In this document: one piece after another, positions 47,192 through 58,656 of the stretch
How the letters are laid out: each line of letters opens with the position of its first letter
How positions within the stretch are numbered: the first letter of the stretch is position 1
DNA from: Abelmoschus esculentus
Taxonomy: Eukaryota > Streptophyta > Magnoliopsida > Malvales > Malvaceae
DNA length: 64,000 bases
Direction: 5' to 3'
Assembly (NCBI GenBank): GCA_035048815.1
Contig: JAUCBN010000062.1
Location: 444,001 to 508,000 of the forward strand
Translations under genes and position numbers: made by a program
Notes under the pieces: model-generated
What the model saw: the letters and a program-made list of their open reading frames with translations, nothing else
The model's database searches: none
What the model was told of the DNA's origin: nothing

Positions 47192-48114
47192 GGCTATTGG
47201 GAAATGAGAATATATACAGGCACATACATCATGGGTTAATTGTATCAGAACTCCCAAAACTACAGGCTAAAGTATAAATGTCCTAAAATTTCAAAACATC
47301 ATATTTTAGTCCTCAAAATACAAATATCCTATAATAAGTCTTTTCGTTAGAAATTTGAATTTATATTTGAGTTAGAACTTTGAATTATGGACTTATAATT
47401 ATAATTATTTTCTTATTTTCGTTAAAGTTATAATTTTATATTTAAATTAAGCTCGAATCGAGTGAAAGTCTTCTTAATCCAAATTGAATAATGGGTAGAA
47501 ATTTAGGTCGGATTCGAATAGGCCGAAAATGGCCCATCTCTACTTGTCAAAGTCAAACTAGTTTCTTAGCTTTTTATCCTTTTGACCCTTGTTTTCACCC
47601 CGCCAAAATAATCGCTTCCGGTCGTCGCACCGGCCGGAGTTTGAGAGAAATAGAAGAGAAGTAGGGTTATGAAATCTGAAAGAATCTGAAAACCAAGAAG
47701 AAAATGGCAATGGAAAAGGGGGAAATCAACAGAGGATGCATGGAGGCAAACACTTTACCCATCATAGACTCCTCCGCCTAATTTCACAATCACAAAGATT
47801 CTAAAGAAGCCAAAGACGATCATTTCAACTTCATAGCAAGAAAATAGAATGCAACTTGCTTGGCCATCCTGTATGCAAGTGACAGAGACTTCACTAAACT
47901 TATTTAGTTCGATTCCGGTTGGTTTGTACCTAAACTTGTTCGGTTCAATTTTCATTCCACAAGTTAAAAACTGCAATTATCCGAATCTCTGACCTTGATG
48001 CTCTAATTCAGTGTAAAGATGAATTTCTATTGTGACAAATTCTACAAAAATTTGCCAACAGAAATAGTGTGTGCACAATCCAATTATGTAAAGTTCTAAA
48101 CTCAATTGTGAGCA
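47192..48114. other. Intergenic region
   Basis: No gene recognised. The segment 47560-47800 is less A/T-rich with short ORFs on the minus strand that look non-coding. The right end is the 3' UTR of the deacylase gene. Confidence 0.4.
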
Positions 48115-50106
48115 TCACTTTAATGGTTGTGAAGAATCCAGCTGCATCGTTACCGGTCCATCGTTGACCAAACTAACCTGTAACCAAGCATAAAGATCCG
48201 AGTCAAGATTCAGCATGAATAAAGTTTCTATATAGAAATCAAGAGAAATGAATCTTTGATATATGATGAAAACCTAACCTTCATCATTGCTCCAAATACT
48301 CCATCTATGCACCAAATGACCAAAACAAGTCAAAATAACTTCACACATTTTATTCATCATCTATCAAATAAAAGCTTTCTATGTTTGAGACCATCTTTTG
48401 CTCTATGAGAACATGAACGGGAACATCTCAAGTTTCCTACTCAAATATTTGGAAAACACCTAATCGAATAGTTTCAAAAGAATCGAAACGATCATAGGTT
48501 TGTGACAAAAGACATTTCTACTTGGTACTGGACTAATATTTACTTAAAGAATGAACAAAAAATCATTTACAAATCAACCAATAAATCAATGAATGGAGGG
48601 TAAATGGGAATGACCTTTTATTGCATCTGGTTTATAAGCTTTTCTGAATCTCTCAACTAAAGATTCATAGAAAGGCTTAGCTTTCTGGGGTGGCATTGCC
48701 ACATGGAAGTCTGGTTTGTTACCCTTCAAGAATCCATACAATGTAAATTGACTCACTGCAATGCCCCAAACAACTTTAGGATTCATAATTCAAGAAACAA
48801 TGGAAAAATATATTTTTTCTTCTAAGCATCAAAATTACCTAGTAGAACTCCATAATCACGTTGCATGACCTGAAGAATCACCCCACAAAATTAAAGTCAC
48901 AAACTTTAGCCTTTGTGAAAAACTACAAACTAAGTCGGAGATTTGTGTTAGGGATCGAGATAAAATTATAAAATTTCGAATAAAAAGACTGAAATTTTGT
49001 GTTAAAAGGATTTAAATTGAATTTGGGAGTGGCCAGATTGTAATTTTTTCATTTGAACATGGTGCTAAAAGGGTTTTAATTGAATTATTTACTTTTAAAG
49101 GCCTAAAGTACAAATTTTCATTTTACCTAATAGCTAGAAGTAGGGGTGAGCAAAACTCGACTCGAGGCGAAAATACTCGACTCATTTTGATTCGACTCGA
49201 AAAAATTTCAAATAAAGTTCGAGTTGTAAAATGAAATTCGAATAATTCGAAATTTTGAATAATTAAAGGATTTATTTTTAAGTTTGAGAGGAGTCTCAAT
49301 TTTTTATGATATATATACATTGATTTATAAAAATATAAAGAAATATTGCTACATATAAAAAAAATATGAAGAAATATATATATATATATTATATGATTAG
49401 AAAAAGTTATTTAAATTAGAATCAAATCGTACTATAATAGGATAAATAATAACAATTAAATATTTATAGAAACTCGAAAACTCGATTCGACTCGAATCGA
49501 AAAAATTTTAAATAAAGTTTGAGTTATAAAATATGACTTGTCAACTCGAATAACTCGAATTTTTGACTCAACTCGATCGAATACTCACCCCTAGCTAGAA
49601 GTGCCGAAATTAAATTCTAATTTTTACGAGGGGCTAAAGTTACAGTTCTTCCATTAAATCAATAGTTCTCTGTAACCTCAATTCAGTGCAGAAATTTGGA
49701 AAGTAAAGTAAAAGGGGTGAGAAATTTACATTCTGGTCCCATCCTTTGCCAGTGCTTTCATTAGTAAACAATCTCATGTTCACAACCTTTCTACAACTGC
49801 AAAAATGATAAACCATTTCACCTTTCGTCATCAACAATTTCAAACAAATCTAAAAAAAATAAGATAAGAATAGTGTGAATTGAAACGATTCGTTACATAT
49901 AATCGGCGTCGGACTCGGTATCGGAATCATGGAGTCCGACGAGAACAAGAAGACCAGGTCCGATTTCCGAAACAACACGTCCATCGACCTGGGTAACCAA
50001 AAATTCTAAGCTTATGATGTTGACGATTAGAAACAAGAAGATAATGACGATGATAAACACTGACCTCGACGCTGGCGGAAGCGACCCTTTGTACGACGGC
50101 TCTCAT
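48115..50106 (-). CDS. D-aminoacyl-tRNA deacylase (DTD)
   Basis: Proofreading enzyme that hydrolyses D-amino acids from mischarged tRNA. Seven exons on the minus strand: 50106-50065, 49988-49897, 49796-49730, 48869-48839, 48755-48615, 48304-48279 and 48177-48115; 462 nt, 153 residues, the usual DTD length. It starts MRAVVQRVASASVEVDGR. The catalytic-site motif SQFTLYG is present at about residues 78-84 and the cross-subunit Gly-cisPro motif appears as NDGPVTMQLDS near the C-terminus. An in-frame Met 36 codons upstream exists, but family members start at MRAVVQR; the extension could act as an organelle signal. Intron 3 contains a hAT-type MITE. Confidence 0.94.
49141..49593. mobile_element. 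hAT-type MITE in an intron of the deacylase gene
   Basis: A 453-bp element with termini TAGGGGTGAGCA and TACTCACCCCTA in inverted orientation, flanked by the exact 8-bp duplication GCTAGAAG (49133-49140 and 49594-49601). The 8-bp duplication and TAGGG-type ends are characteristic of hAT elements. The interior is non-coding with recurrent CTCGACTCGA-like words near both ends, so it is non-autonomous. Confidence 0.9.
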
Positions 50107-51249
50107 AGCTCTGATTTGTGATTTCCGGTGCTTCTTCAATGGAGAAAGAAATTTCTGCTTATTTTTTGTGCATAAAATGGAGGCGAAGTAGAGTGGAATT
50201 TGAAGACTATGCATAGCTTTTGCGTCTTAGGAGTCAGTGGAATTTGGGGTTACCGTTTTTGAAGAAACTTGTAAACTTAGGAGTAAGTGGGTATTTTCAT
50301 TAAATATTAGGGGTTAAATGAGTATTTTCATTAAATAGTAGGGAGTAAATGAGTATTTTCACTAAATATTAGGGAGTAAGTTTAATTTTCAAGAAACCTG
50401 TATACTTTTCCTATATTTTTTAGTTACCCGCAATTTGCTGATAATGAATAATGAACTATATTAATTAATAATTAATTTAATTAATTGTATAAAAATATTT
50501 ATTAAAATTAATTATTAATTATTTGATTATTTAAATAATTAAAATAATATATAAAAATATGATTATATTTGATATTTATTTAAATAATTTATTAATTATT
50601 AATATTTTATATTTATTAATATTAATTGTATTATAAAAAAATTTAATATAAAATTAATAAACATATTTAATACACATGATCAAAAATATTTTTTGCTTCA
50701 TTTATTGATTATTTATGTATTTTATCAAAGAAAAAAAGTAAGATTTTGATATATATAATATATAAAATATTTATATTATAAAATTAAAATATTAAAATAT
50801 TAAAAAATTAAATTTTATATCTTAAATTTTAAATATCAACCTTAAAATTTGAAATTCTAAATTAAATCTTTAAATTATAACATAAATTAAATTTATAATC
50901 CTAAAATTAAAATACATTTTGCATTAATGTGTTTTTTTAATAAACAAACTGTGTCCAGTGGCCCATGGGCTTGATTATAATAGTTTTATGCTTTTCTTGG
51001 AAAAATATTTATTAAAAGAAAAGCCCTGGAGTCTAGTCTTCTCCAAGTATTCTCTCAGCTTCTCAAAGGTTTCCTCTCGATTTTCACACTTCACTTGTAT
51101 TTTCCCTCCCAGTTTCCCGGCATCCAAACAGAGTACAAATTACAGGGGAAATCCATTAGGAGTACTAATTTTCTCCTCTTCCTTTTTTTATGTTAATATT
51201 GCTCAAATTTCAATATTTCAGTTAATTTCCACCTTTAAAATCGTTCGAA
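50107..51249. other. Divergent promoter region of the deacylase and API5
   Basis: Holds the deacylase 5' flank, then a stretch at 50400-50940 that is almost entirely A and T. A short motif (AGTATTTTCATTAAAT) recurs about three times at 50290-50370. The API5 5' UTR occupies roughly the last 200 bases. Confidence 0.45.
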
Positions 51250-54200
51250 ATGGCTGACGCTTCGGTGGAAGCCAATCAAATCGAGAAGCTATATGAGTTT
51301 GGCGAACGCCTCAACGAGGCCAAGGATAAGTCTCAGGTTGGCGCCTCTTCTTTTCCTTCTCTTCATTCTCTATTCCTAGGTTTTTTCATTTTTCTGTCTT
51401 TAACTTGTCTAATTTGTGATATAGAATGTGAAAGACTACGAAGGGATTATTGATGCCACGAAAACGAGCATAAAGGCGAAGCAATTGGCTGCGCAGCTGA
51501 TTCCTCGCTTCTTCAAGTTCTTCCCTAACCTCAGCAACCGTGCTCTTAATGCTCATTTCGATTTGATTGAAGAAGAAGATTTGGCAGTTAGTTCATACTC
51601 AATCTGCGCACTTTTTACTATATTTGGTTACTGAAAATTTGAGGGAATTGAAATGAACTTTTAGTTTTACTTTAATGATTTTGATTGGATTTTGAACTTT
51701 TTTGTAGGTTCGGGTGCAAGCAATTCGTGGGCTTCCTTTATTTTGCAAGGACACGAAGGAGTATATTTCTAAAATAGTAGACATTTTAGGGCAGCTCCTA
51801 ACTGCTGGTAAAACTGGAATCCTTTTTAATAAATTGTACTTTGTTACTCTACTGTGTTAAAGAATGTCTGATAATCGTGTATTTTATTTCTTATTTGCTT
51901 TATTTTTGTTTCTTCTCTTCTAGATGAGTTTGTGGAGCGTGATGCTGTTCATAAAGCCCTAATGTCTGTTCTGAGGCAGGATGTGAAAGGTAATTTACGA
52001 TGCATTATGATAAAGTCTGGTAGTTGAATGCATTAATTTATTTTAGTAATGGTGAAAATTGACTATAAGTTAAATATTGCATGTGAGTTCTATAACCAAT
52101 TTTTGCATACTAGAATTTGGTTCTATTGCATCTCTTTCAGTTTACTCTTCTACGGGTTAGAAGATGTCTGGGGTTGTCTAGGGTAGGTCATGAATGAACT
52201 TTGTGCATATACATATAAACTAAAATTCTAAGTTAGATGTAATGGTTTATTGACAAGTGTAATCAACCTTTTTTCTTTTAATATGCTTTGTATACTTGTA
52301 AAATTTGGCATGAATCAACGTACACTCTTCATTTGCTGGAAAATTTCTTCGTGGTTTATCCTTTGATGATTAGATTCTCCTGTGAATGCAGAGTCATTGA
52401 CAGCACTATTCAAGCACATTTGGAATGTTGAGGACCCGAGTCAAGATGACACTATCCGTGACAAGGTTTTGTGCTTTATACGAGATAAGGTAAAGACTGC
52501 TTCTTTGTTTTCCCTTTGTTGCTAATCTCATGCCTTTCTTCTGATGATAATTGAGGGAGAATCAACTATGTTTTTAGGTCTTTCCTCTTAAAGCTGAACT
52601 GTTAAGACCTCAGGAAGAAATGGAAAGGCATATTACTGATTTAATTAAAAAGGTATGCTTTTGATTTCACCACTTATGCTATCATCATTGTATCTAGTCT
52701 TTCCTTCTTCCACGTGAACTGTGAACTTTCAATTGGAAGATGCAGGATCAATTGTATTTATTTCCATTGCAGAGTTTAGGGGATGTAACTGGAGCTGAAT
52801 TCAGAATGTTTATGGACTTTTTAAAAGGTTTGAGCATATTTGGGGAGAAAGTTCCACCTGAGAGCTTGAAGGAACTTATTGGAATAATTGAAGGGCAGGC
52901 TGATTTAGATGCACAGTTTGATGTGAGTGCTTAGTAAATATCGGTTGGATCTTTTCTTTATGATGCCTGACTTGATTCTTATGGCATATTTCATAATTTA
53001 ATGTAGATATTCATTAGACTTTAGAAAGGATGTGGGGCCATAAAATCTAAAAATATTTAGTCGGCATTGTCTAATTCAGGTCCACCTTTGCATTGTCATT
53101 GCCATGAACTTTATAAGTATCAACTGGCTTTTGTATGCAGGTTTTGGATGCGGATCATATAGATAGGTTGGTATCATGTCTGTTCATGGCTATTCCATTT
53201 TTTGTGGTAAGGACTGACTTGGTATTACTGAGTATCTGATTTTTATCCATTTTATTCTTCCTATATATGAACCTCAGTAGCTGTTTCTTACCTCTAGATC
53301 TTTTTACAGAGGGGTGCTTCATGCAGCAAATTCCTCAACTACATACACAAGCACATTTTACCTGTTTTTGATAAGGTATACTAACATCCATCAGTACAAT
53401 AATTTGACATGCTAATACTTTAGAAGCTCTAGAAATGTTACTTAAATATGTTGATGTGTCTCTTGCTCGTTTCTATACATCTGAATATTCCCTGAAAATG
53501 GGAAATTCCTTTTACTTGAATTTCTTGAGGAACTCTGTTTTTGTGAAGGCTCTGGCACGACCCACTATTTTAAGTAGCTAGTATCTTAGTTTTAAAAAGT
53601 GCAGGCACGACCCACTATTTTAAGTAGCTAGTATTTTAGTTTTAAAAAGCACACCTAGGCGCAGGCACCATGAGTCAAAAGAAATCACCCTTGTCCAGCA
53701 AGGCACAGCAAGCTACACAAGGCGATGTGCGTGACTGTTTGCAATGCGCAAGGTGTGCGACTTTTACGCCTGAGGGAATTAGAAAGAAAAACACTGCTCT
53801 GAGCAGCAGTTACAGGAAGAAGTGAAGAAGAGTTGAAGAAGAAAAGGATCATTTAATAGTTTTGAAAATTACATCTAAATGAAATATTTTAGCTATAATG
53901 TAAATTATAAAAGGCGCAAGTATCTATAATGTAAATTATCACGTATTAAGTACAAAATATGCTCTAGAATTGATTTATAAATTTTTAGCCTCGACTACAA
54001 AAGGTGCTCGCCTAGCGCCTCGGCTCTAGGAACCCTTTGCACTTCAGAGCGCCTACCGCCTTTTAAAATTAAGGCTAGTATTGTGGTAAGGAGTATGCTA
54101 TAAAATGTTCTTGTCTTACAGCTTCCAGAGGAGCGAAAGCTAGATTTGCTCAAAGGTCTGGCGGAAATTTCTCCTTACACGATGCCACAGGATTCACGCC

Positions 54201-56648
54201 AGATTCTTCCCTCTGTTGTTCAGCTTTTAAAGGTATAGGCATACATTTACTTATTATATCTTGTTGAATTGTTAGGTTTTTATTTTATAATTGTCTCAGG
54301 CATATTTATATTTATTTGGATTCTGTTTATTTATGAACTTTTTCTTTCTTTCTTTCTTAGAAGTACATGCCTGTGAGGAAGACTGGAGAAGAAACAAACT
54401 TTACCTATGTTGAATGCTTGTTGTTTTCATTTCACCATTTAGCTCACAAGGTTTCCTCCCGCCTCCCAAACAGTCTTTTAAAATAAAGTTCCCTTTGTTA
54501 CCATTCTGTTCTGTAATTTATATCGTGTAATGATTATTTGAATTTCATTAATATAGGCTCCCAATGCCACAAACAGTCTATGTGGTTACAAGATTGTGAC
54601 TGGTCAACCATCAGATAGACTCGGGGAGGACTTCTCAGAGTATTATAAGGAGTTCACTGAGAGGTAATCAAGCTTGTTGTCTCCATTACGCTATAGGTTT
54701 TACAAAAATAAAAAATATATGGTTCTTTGGTTGTATACTTCTTACTGTATCTTGAGAAGGTTTTATCCTGTTTGTTTCAGTCTTAGTTTATCTTGAGAAA
54801 GGTTTCATCCCACTTCTTTTCAGATCCCCCAAAAAATATGTATGTTAATTTAATGAATCAATTTAGATATTTAATGTTAACTCCTAATTTTAAAGACAAA
54901 ACAAAAAGCTACAATCTATGAAATGAACTTATTATGCTAATGAACAAAAATTCCTGTAGATTTGCCAAAGATAGGACTGATCCTTATTTTATCTTCAACA
55001 TAGAGGTCGAGGTTGGATGCAAGTCGGAAAAGAAAATTTGAAGTATCCTCAAATCTATAATCACCAGTTGAATTATTGTCATATTGTTATAATGCTTCTT
55101 GTTCATCGTTAATACTTACTGTTTAATGAATGGTGATCCAGATTGAGTAGTATTGAAGACCTAACGAAGGCCACAATGAAGAAGTTAACTCAAGGAATGG
55201 CTGAGCATAATAAAGCAATGGCTGCTGCTAAAACTGATGAAGCAAAGGATAACATTGTGAGTTTATTCTTAAAATACCCCATGTTTTAGTTTGTTTTCTG
55301 CTTCCCATTTTGACTTTCGTCCTTTATTTTGTGTTCACAGAAAACTCAAAAGCAGAATACCACAACTGGATTGCGTACATGCAATAATATTTTAGCTATG
55401 ACAAAGGTAAAGAGTGAAATTTGTAATCTACTTATATAACATGTGCTGTGTGCCTAAACTCTCAACTACTTATCTTTTATTATTTACCTGTTCAGCCCCT
55501 GCATTCCAAAACACCTGCATTTATTGGAGATAAAAGTGTCAACCTTTCATGGAAAGAAGCTGTAAAACCTTCTGTACCCTCAAATGCAACTGCAACTGGG
55601 TAAGTTTCCTATTTATTTTAACTGTTGTTTTCTGCTCATTGTTAGACTTCTTTCTACCTCCATGTATTTCTGGTTTTACTCGAAATCAGACCATCATGAT
55701 CTGATGAGGTTATTGATAAGCATGCAATGACATTAATATTTGGGTAAACTACCTGTATGATCACCCAACTATAGGGTTTGTCCTATTTTGACCACTCAAC
55801 TAAAACAACTTAAAATTACACCAATGAACTATTTAGTTGGTCATAATCAAACCACATGCCGTTAAAATCTAACAGAGGAAGTGATGTCACAGTTAACGAA
55901 AATTTGTATAATTACACATTTAGTCTATGTTAGTTATTTATTATATCAATTTGATCTTAGTTTTAATTTAATAAAACTAATCAACCAATCAGATGACGAC
56001 ACATATCATCATTTGATTGGATGAATTTACCTTATTTTATGAATTATTTTGTTTAATATTTTTCACCCAATTAGATGGTGACACGTGTATATTAATTGAG
56101 TAAATTAATCAATTGTTGAGGCTAGGAATAGAACCTGCAACCTATATGTTGAATTACACTAACTCACTGTTTACTTTTATTAAATTAAAATTAGGACTCA
56201 ATTAATCTAATTAGTAACTAATAGGGACTAAATATGTAATTATATAAATTTTATTAACTGTCACATCATTTATTCAATTAGATTTTAGCGACTGGTGGTG
56301 TGATTAAGACCAATTAAATATTTCAGTAGTGTGATTTTCAGTTTTTTTAGTTGTGTGGTCAAAATAGTACAGAGCCTTCGGTGGTCACACAAGTGGACAC
56401 TTGCTATTGTTGAACCCTGAAACAGGACAATTTAAATCGTGCAATTGTTGTGCAGGGTGAAGCGACCTGCTAATGCGGCTAATGGATCTAATAATTTTGC
56501 AACAAAGAAGGGCCGGGGAGGTGGTGGTATGCCAAACCAGCTTGTTAATAGAGCTCTGGAAGGTATATCTTATGGTGGGAGGGGTGGTGGTGGAAGAGGC
56601 AGGGGTAGGGGTTGGGGAGGACGCGGAAGAGGAAGAGGCTATTGGTAA
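51250..56648 (+). CDS. Apoptosis inhibitor 5-like protein (API5/AAC-11)
   Basis: Nuclear HEAT/ARM-repeat protein; in rice API5 acts with RNA helicases in tapetal cell death. Sixteen exons: 51250-51336, 51425-51586, 51708-51807, 51924-51989, 52392-52489, 52578-52652, 52773-52922, 53141-53206, 53310-53375, 54122-54232, 54361-54450, 54557-54663, 55142-55256, 55341-55406, 55496-55599 and 56456-56648; 1656 nt, 551 residues. Starts MADASVEANQIEKLYEFGER; helical repeats cover about residues 10-440 (LIPRFFKFFPNL; VRVQAIRGLPLFCKD; LSIFGEKVPPESLKELIGII). A basic nuclear-localisation region follows (KRPANAANGSNNFATKKGRG), then an RGG-type glycine/arginine-rich tail ending RGRGRGYW, which suits RNA binding. 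Introns 9 and 15 contain MITEs. Confidence 0.95.
53585..54073. mobile_element. hAT-like MITE in API5 intron 9 with a duplicated left end
   Basis: The 8-mer GCTAGTAT flanks the element at 53577-53584 and 54074-54081. Ends CTTAGTTTTAAAAAG and CTTTTAAAATTAAG are imperfect inverted repeats. The interior is not A/T-rich near its ends and holds GCGCC/GGCGC words (CCTAGGCGCAGG left, GCCTAGCGCCTCGG right). A 50-bp tandem duplication (53554-53603 and 53604 onward) carries a second copy of both the 8-mer and the left terminus. Confidence 0.7.
55744..56400. mobile_element. Fold-back MITE in API5 intron 15
   Basis: About 190 bases at the left (GTAAACTACCTGTATGATCA onward) are the imperfect reverse complement of the last 190 bases before 56400. 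Shared segments include TATTTTGACCAC and ATTACACATTTAGTC. It lies wholly within the intron. The start resembles the element at 37397 (both GGTAAACTAC). Exact ends and target duplication are uncertain. Confidence 0.65.
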
Positions 56649-57085
56649 CTTGATCATGAAACATAGAACAATGACGATCCAAACTTCGAGAATCTGTTTG
56701 TACCTGAAGAACATGCTGAGAAGTCATTGATGTCTTAAAACCTGCTCTCTTTTCGTGACAACTTTTGTTTGATACCTGATGCTGATGAGTTCCTAGATTC
56801 GTTGTGGACTAACAACAGGCAATCTAGTCCTTTGGAAGATATGTTTCAAGTTACATTGGCTTATGGCTAGCGATTGTGATTCGAGTTCCCAATCCTGTCA
56901 AATTTTATAATGTATTTGAACAAACCATTGCATGTTTTTTAGAGTGCGAGGATGGCTGCATCTTCGTGACAGTAAAGTTAATAGTGACCTAGTTTATCAA
57001 GAAATGATTACCCAGAACTGGCTATGTAGAATCTGACCTCGTTTGCTAAGTTAGTTTCGAATTTGAATATGCTTTAACACTCTTT
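56649..57085. other. API5 3' UTR and spacer
   Basis: Likely API5 3' UTR followed by sequence leading into the exchanger relic. No separate feature was recognised. Confidence 0.4.
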
Positions 57086-57561
57086 TTGTTCATCTTTCGC
57101 ACCCGAGCAAGGGGTAATAATACTAATCAACCATGGTGGATTTACATCAAAGCTGCTTTTCTCGTCACATTGGGTACAACTGCTACAATCATGCTCTCGA
57201 AACCCCTGGTGGTGGCACTTGTTGGATTGTCGACTTCTGCAAATGTGACACTGCCATCGTTCTTGGTTTCGTACGTCGTGGTTCCCTTGGCCTTGCATTT
57301 CAGGCAAGGATTCAAGGCTGTATCTTCGCCTAGACACAAGACAGAAAAGGCTGTCTCTCTAACATTTTCAGGGGTCTATGGTGCGGTGTTCATGAACAAT
57401 GTGATGGGTTTGGGGAGCTTCTTCGTGCCTATATACATACGAGAGTTTTGGCCACTTTCAGAACCAAATTTGAGTTATGAACATGTAGTTTGGTGTATCT
57501 GTTGTATCCCATGTCTCTGCTGCTACTTTATGTTCTCACCAATGTCTTGGGATGGTCTTAA
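57086..57561 (+). pseudogene. NCL-type sodium/calcium exchanger, C-terminal relic
   Basis: An open frame from near 57089 reads the C-terminal membrane part of plant NCL-type Na+/Ca2+ exchangers (WWIYIKAAFLVTLGTTATIM, SYVVVPLALHFRQGFKAV, KTEKAVSLTFSGVYGAVFMN). After YIREF a stretch is missing and the frame shifts. The homologous ending is then found in another frame (TFRTKFEL, stop, TCSLVYLLYP, LYVLTNVLGWS, stop), with TGA in place of the expected Trp. The N-terminal half, including the EF-hands and the first exchanger half, is absent. It is therefore a truncated pseudogene with a deletion, a frameshift and a nonsense codon. Confidence 0.75.
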
Positions 57562-57772
57562 TCTTGCAAATCTTGGACAAAGTTATGAATCTAAATCTTC
57601 TGTTTTTTAAACTAAAGGGTATTATTTCATTCAAGAGAAACATGACATAGCATACAAACATAAGACAACACATAACACAGCAAAATAAACACTCCCAAAA
57701 CACAAGAAACACTTTCAGGTAGCAGCACACAACCACATGCAACATACAAGTTTATTTGGTGAGGTTTTAACT
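57562..57772. other. Dehydrin 3' flank
   Basis: Short spacer that should hold the 3' UTR of the minus-strand dehydrin. Nothing else was seen. Confidence 0.4.
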
Positions 57773-58428
57773 TCAATTCTTGGTAGCTTTATGATCTTCT
57801 TCACTCTTGTTTCCATGGTACCCTGGAATCTTCTCCTTGATTTTCTCTAGGAATCCTTTCTCATTTGGCTCACCTTCAGTAGGATGAGGATGGTCATCTT
57901 CTTCGGCTTTCTTATGCTGACCAGGGAGTTTCTCTTTTATCTTCTCCAAAAACCCTTTCTTTTCCTCCGGATTCTCGGTCGATATCAATGAATCTTTATG
58001 CTCCGTTACTTCATTGTCACTGTCGAACTTTTCTTTGATTTTCTGCTTCAGTCCTTTCTTCTTCTTTCTCTTCTCACCATCTTCTCCTATATCTTCTTCA
58101 TCACTAGACTGCAACACAAAAAGAGAATAAATTTAAAACCCTCATCAATTCAGTATGCAGCGTCTGCAATATCTACAACCGCGACATTGCAACCGCATCC
58201 TACTAAACCAGAGAGGCTTACTGAGCTAGAGCTGCTGTTTGAACGATGGAGTACTTTCCCTAGGAGACTTGGCTTCTCTTCCTTCTTCCCATTGTCTTGC
58301 TCATGAGCATCGTTCATGGCCGAACCGGCAGCCTCGTCTTTCTTTTTCATGAAATCGAACATGCCGCCGTCTTTTGTCTCCGTTGCTGCCTTGTTATGAT
58401 CTTCCTCAGCATGATGATGACCTTCCAT
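57773..58428 (-). CDS. Acidic dehydrin, FSK3 type
   Basis: Late embryogenesis abundant group 2 protein, a disordered hydrophilic protein that protects membranes and enzymes in cold and drought. Two exons, 58428-58222 and 58108-57773, give 543 nt or 180 residues. Segments in order: an F-like segment at about residues 20-32 (KDGGMFDFMKKKDE); the S-segment, split by the intron (LHRSNSSSSS | SSDEEDIGEDGE); then three K-segments (KKGLKQKIKEKFDSD, KKGFLEKIKEKLPGQ, EKGFLEKIKEKIPGYHG). An intron within the S-segment is normal for this class. The His-rich start MEGHHHAEEDH may bind metals. Relatives are COR47/ERD10/ERD14. The promoter has a TATA box and three DRE/CRT cores. Confidence 0.95.
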
Positions 58429-58520
58429 ATCGTATGCTGTAATAATATACGAGCTTGAAATGAAAACTTTTAGGCTTTAGCTGCTGGATATTGCTTTACA
58501 TCCACAAAGATGGTGGGGTA

Positions 58521-58656
58521 TTTATAGGTGAAAACCAATCGACAGACATGGCTTACAATGACCCGGACTTCAACTGTCGGCTCTCGGAGGAAGATAACTG
58601 AGGTGGTCGGTCCACACTAATCGAAAGATGCCGCGCTGGTCTCCGATGTGGTCGGT
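58521..58656 (-). promoter_or_regulatory. Dehydrin promoter: TATA box and three DRE/CRT cores
   Basis: On the minus strand TATAAA lies at 58526-58521, about 95 bases before the start codon. Upstream of it are three RCCGAC cores: GCCGAC at 58581-58576, ACCGAC at 58611-58606 and ACCGAC at 58656-58651. RCCGAC is the binding site of CBF/DREB factors, which drive cold and drought induction of dehydrins. Confidence 0.75.

Noticed and set aside
50107..50214. Upstream Met extending the deacylase by 36 residues
   Set aside because: Family proteins begin MRAVVQR; the extension may be 5' UTR, though an organelle signal is not excluded.
56473..56730. Alternative frames over the API5 Gly/Arg-rich exon
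   Set aside because: They are by-products of the GGN/CGN repeat codons of the RGG tail.
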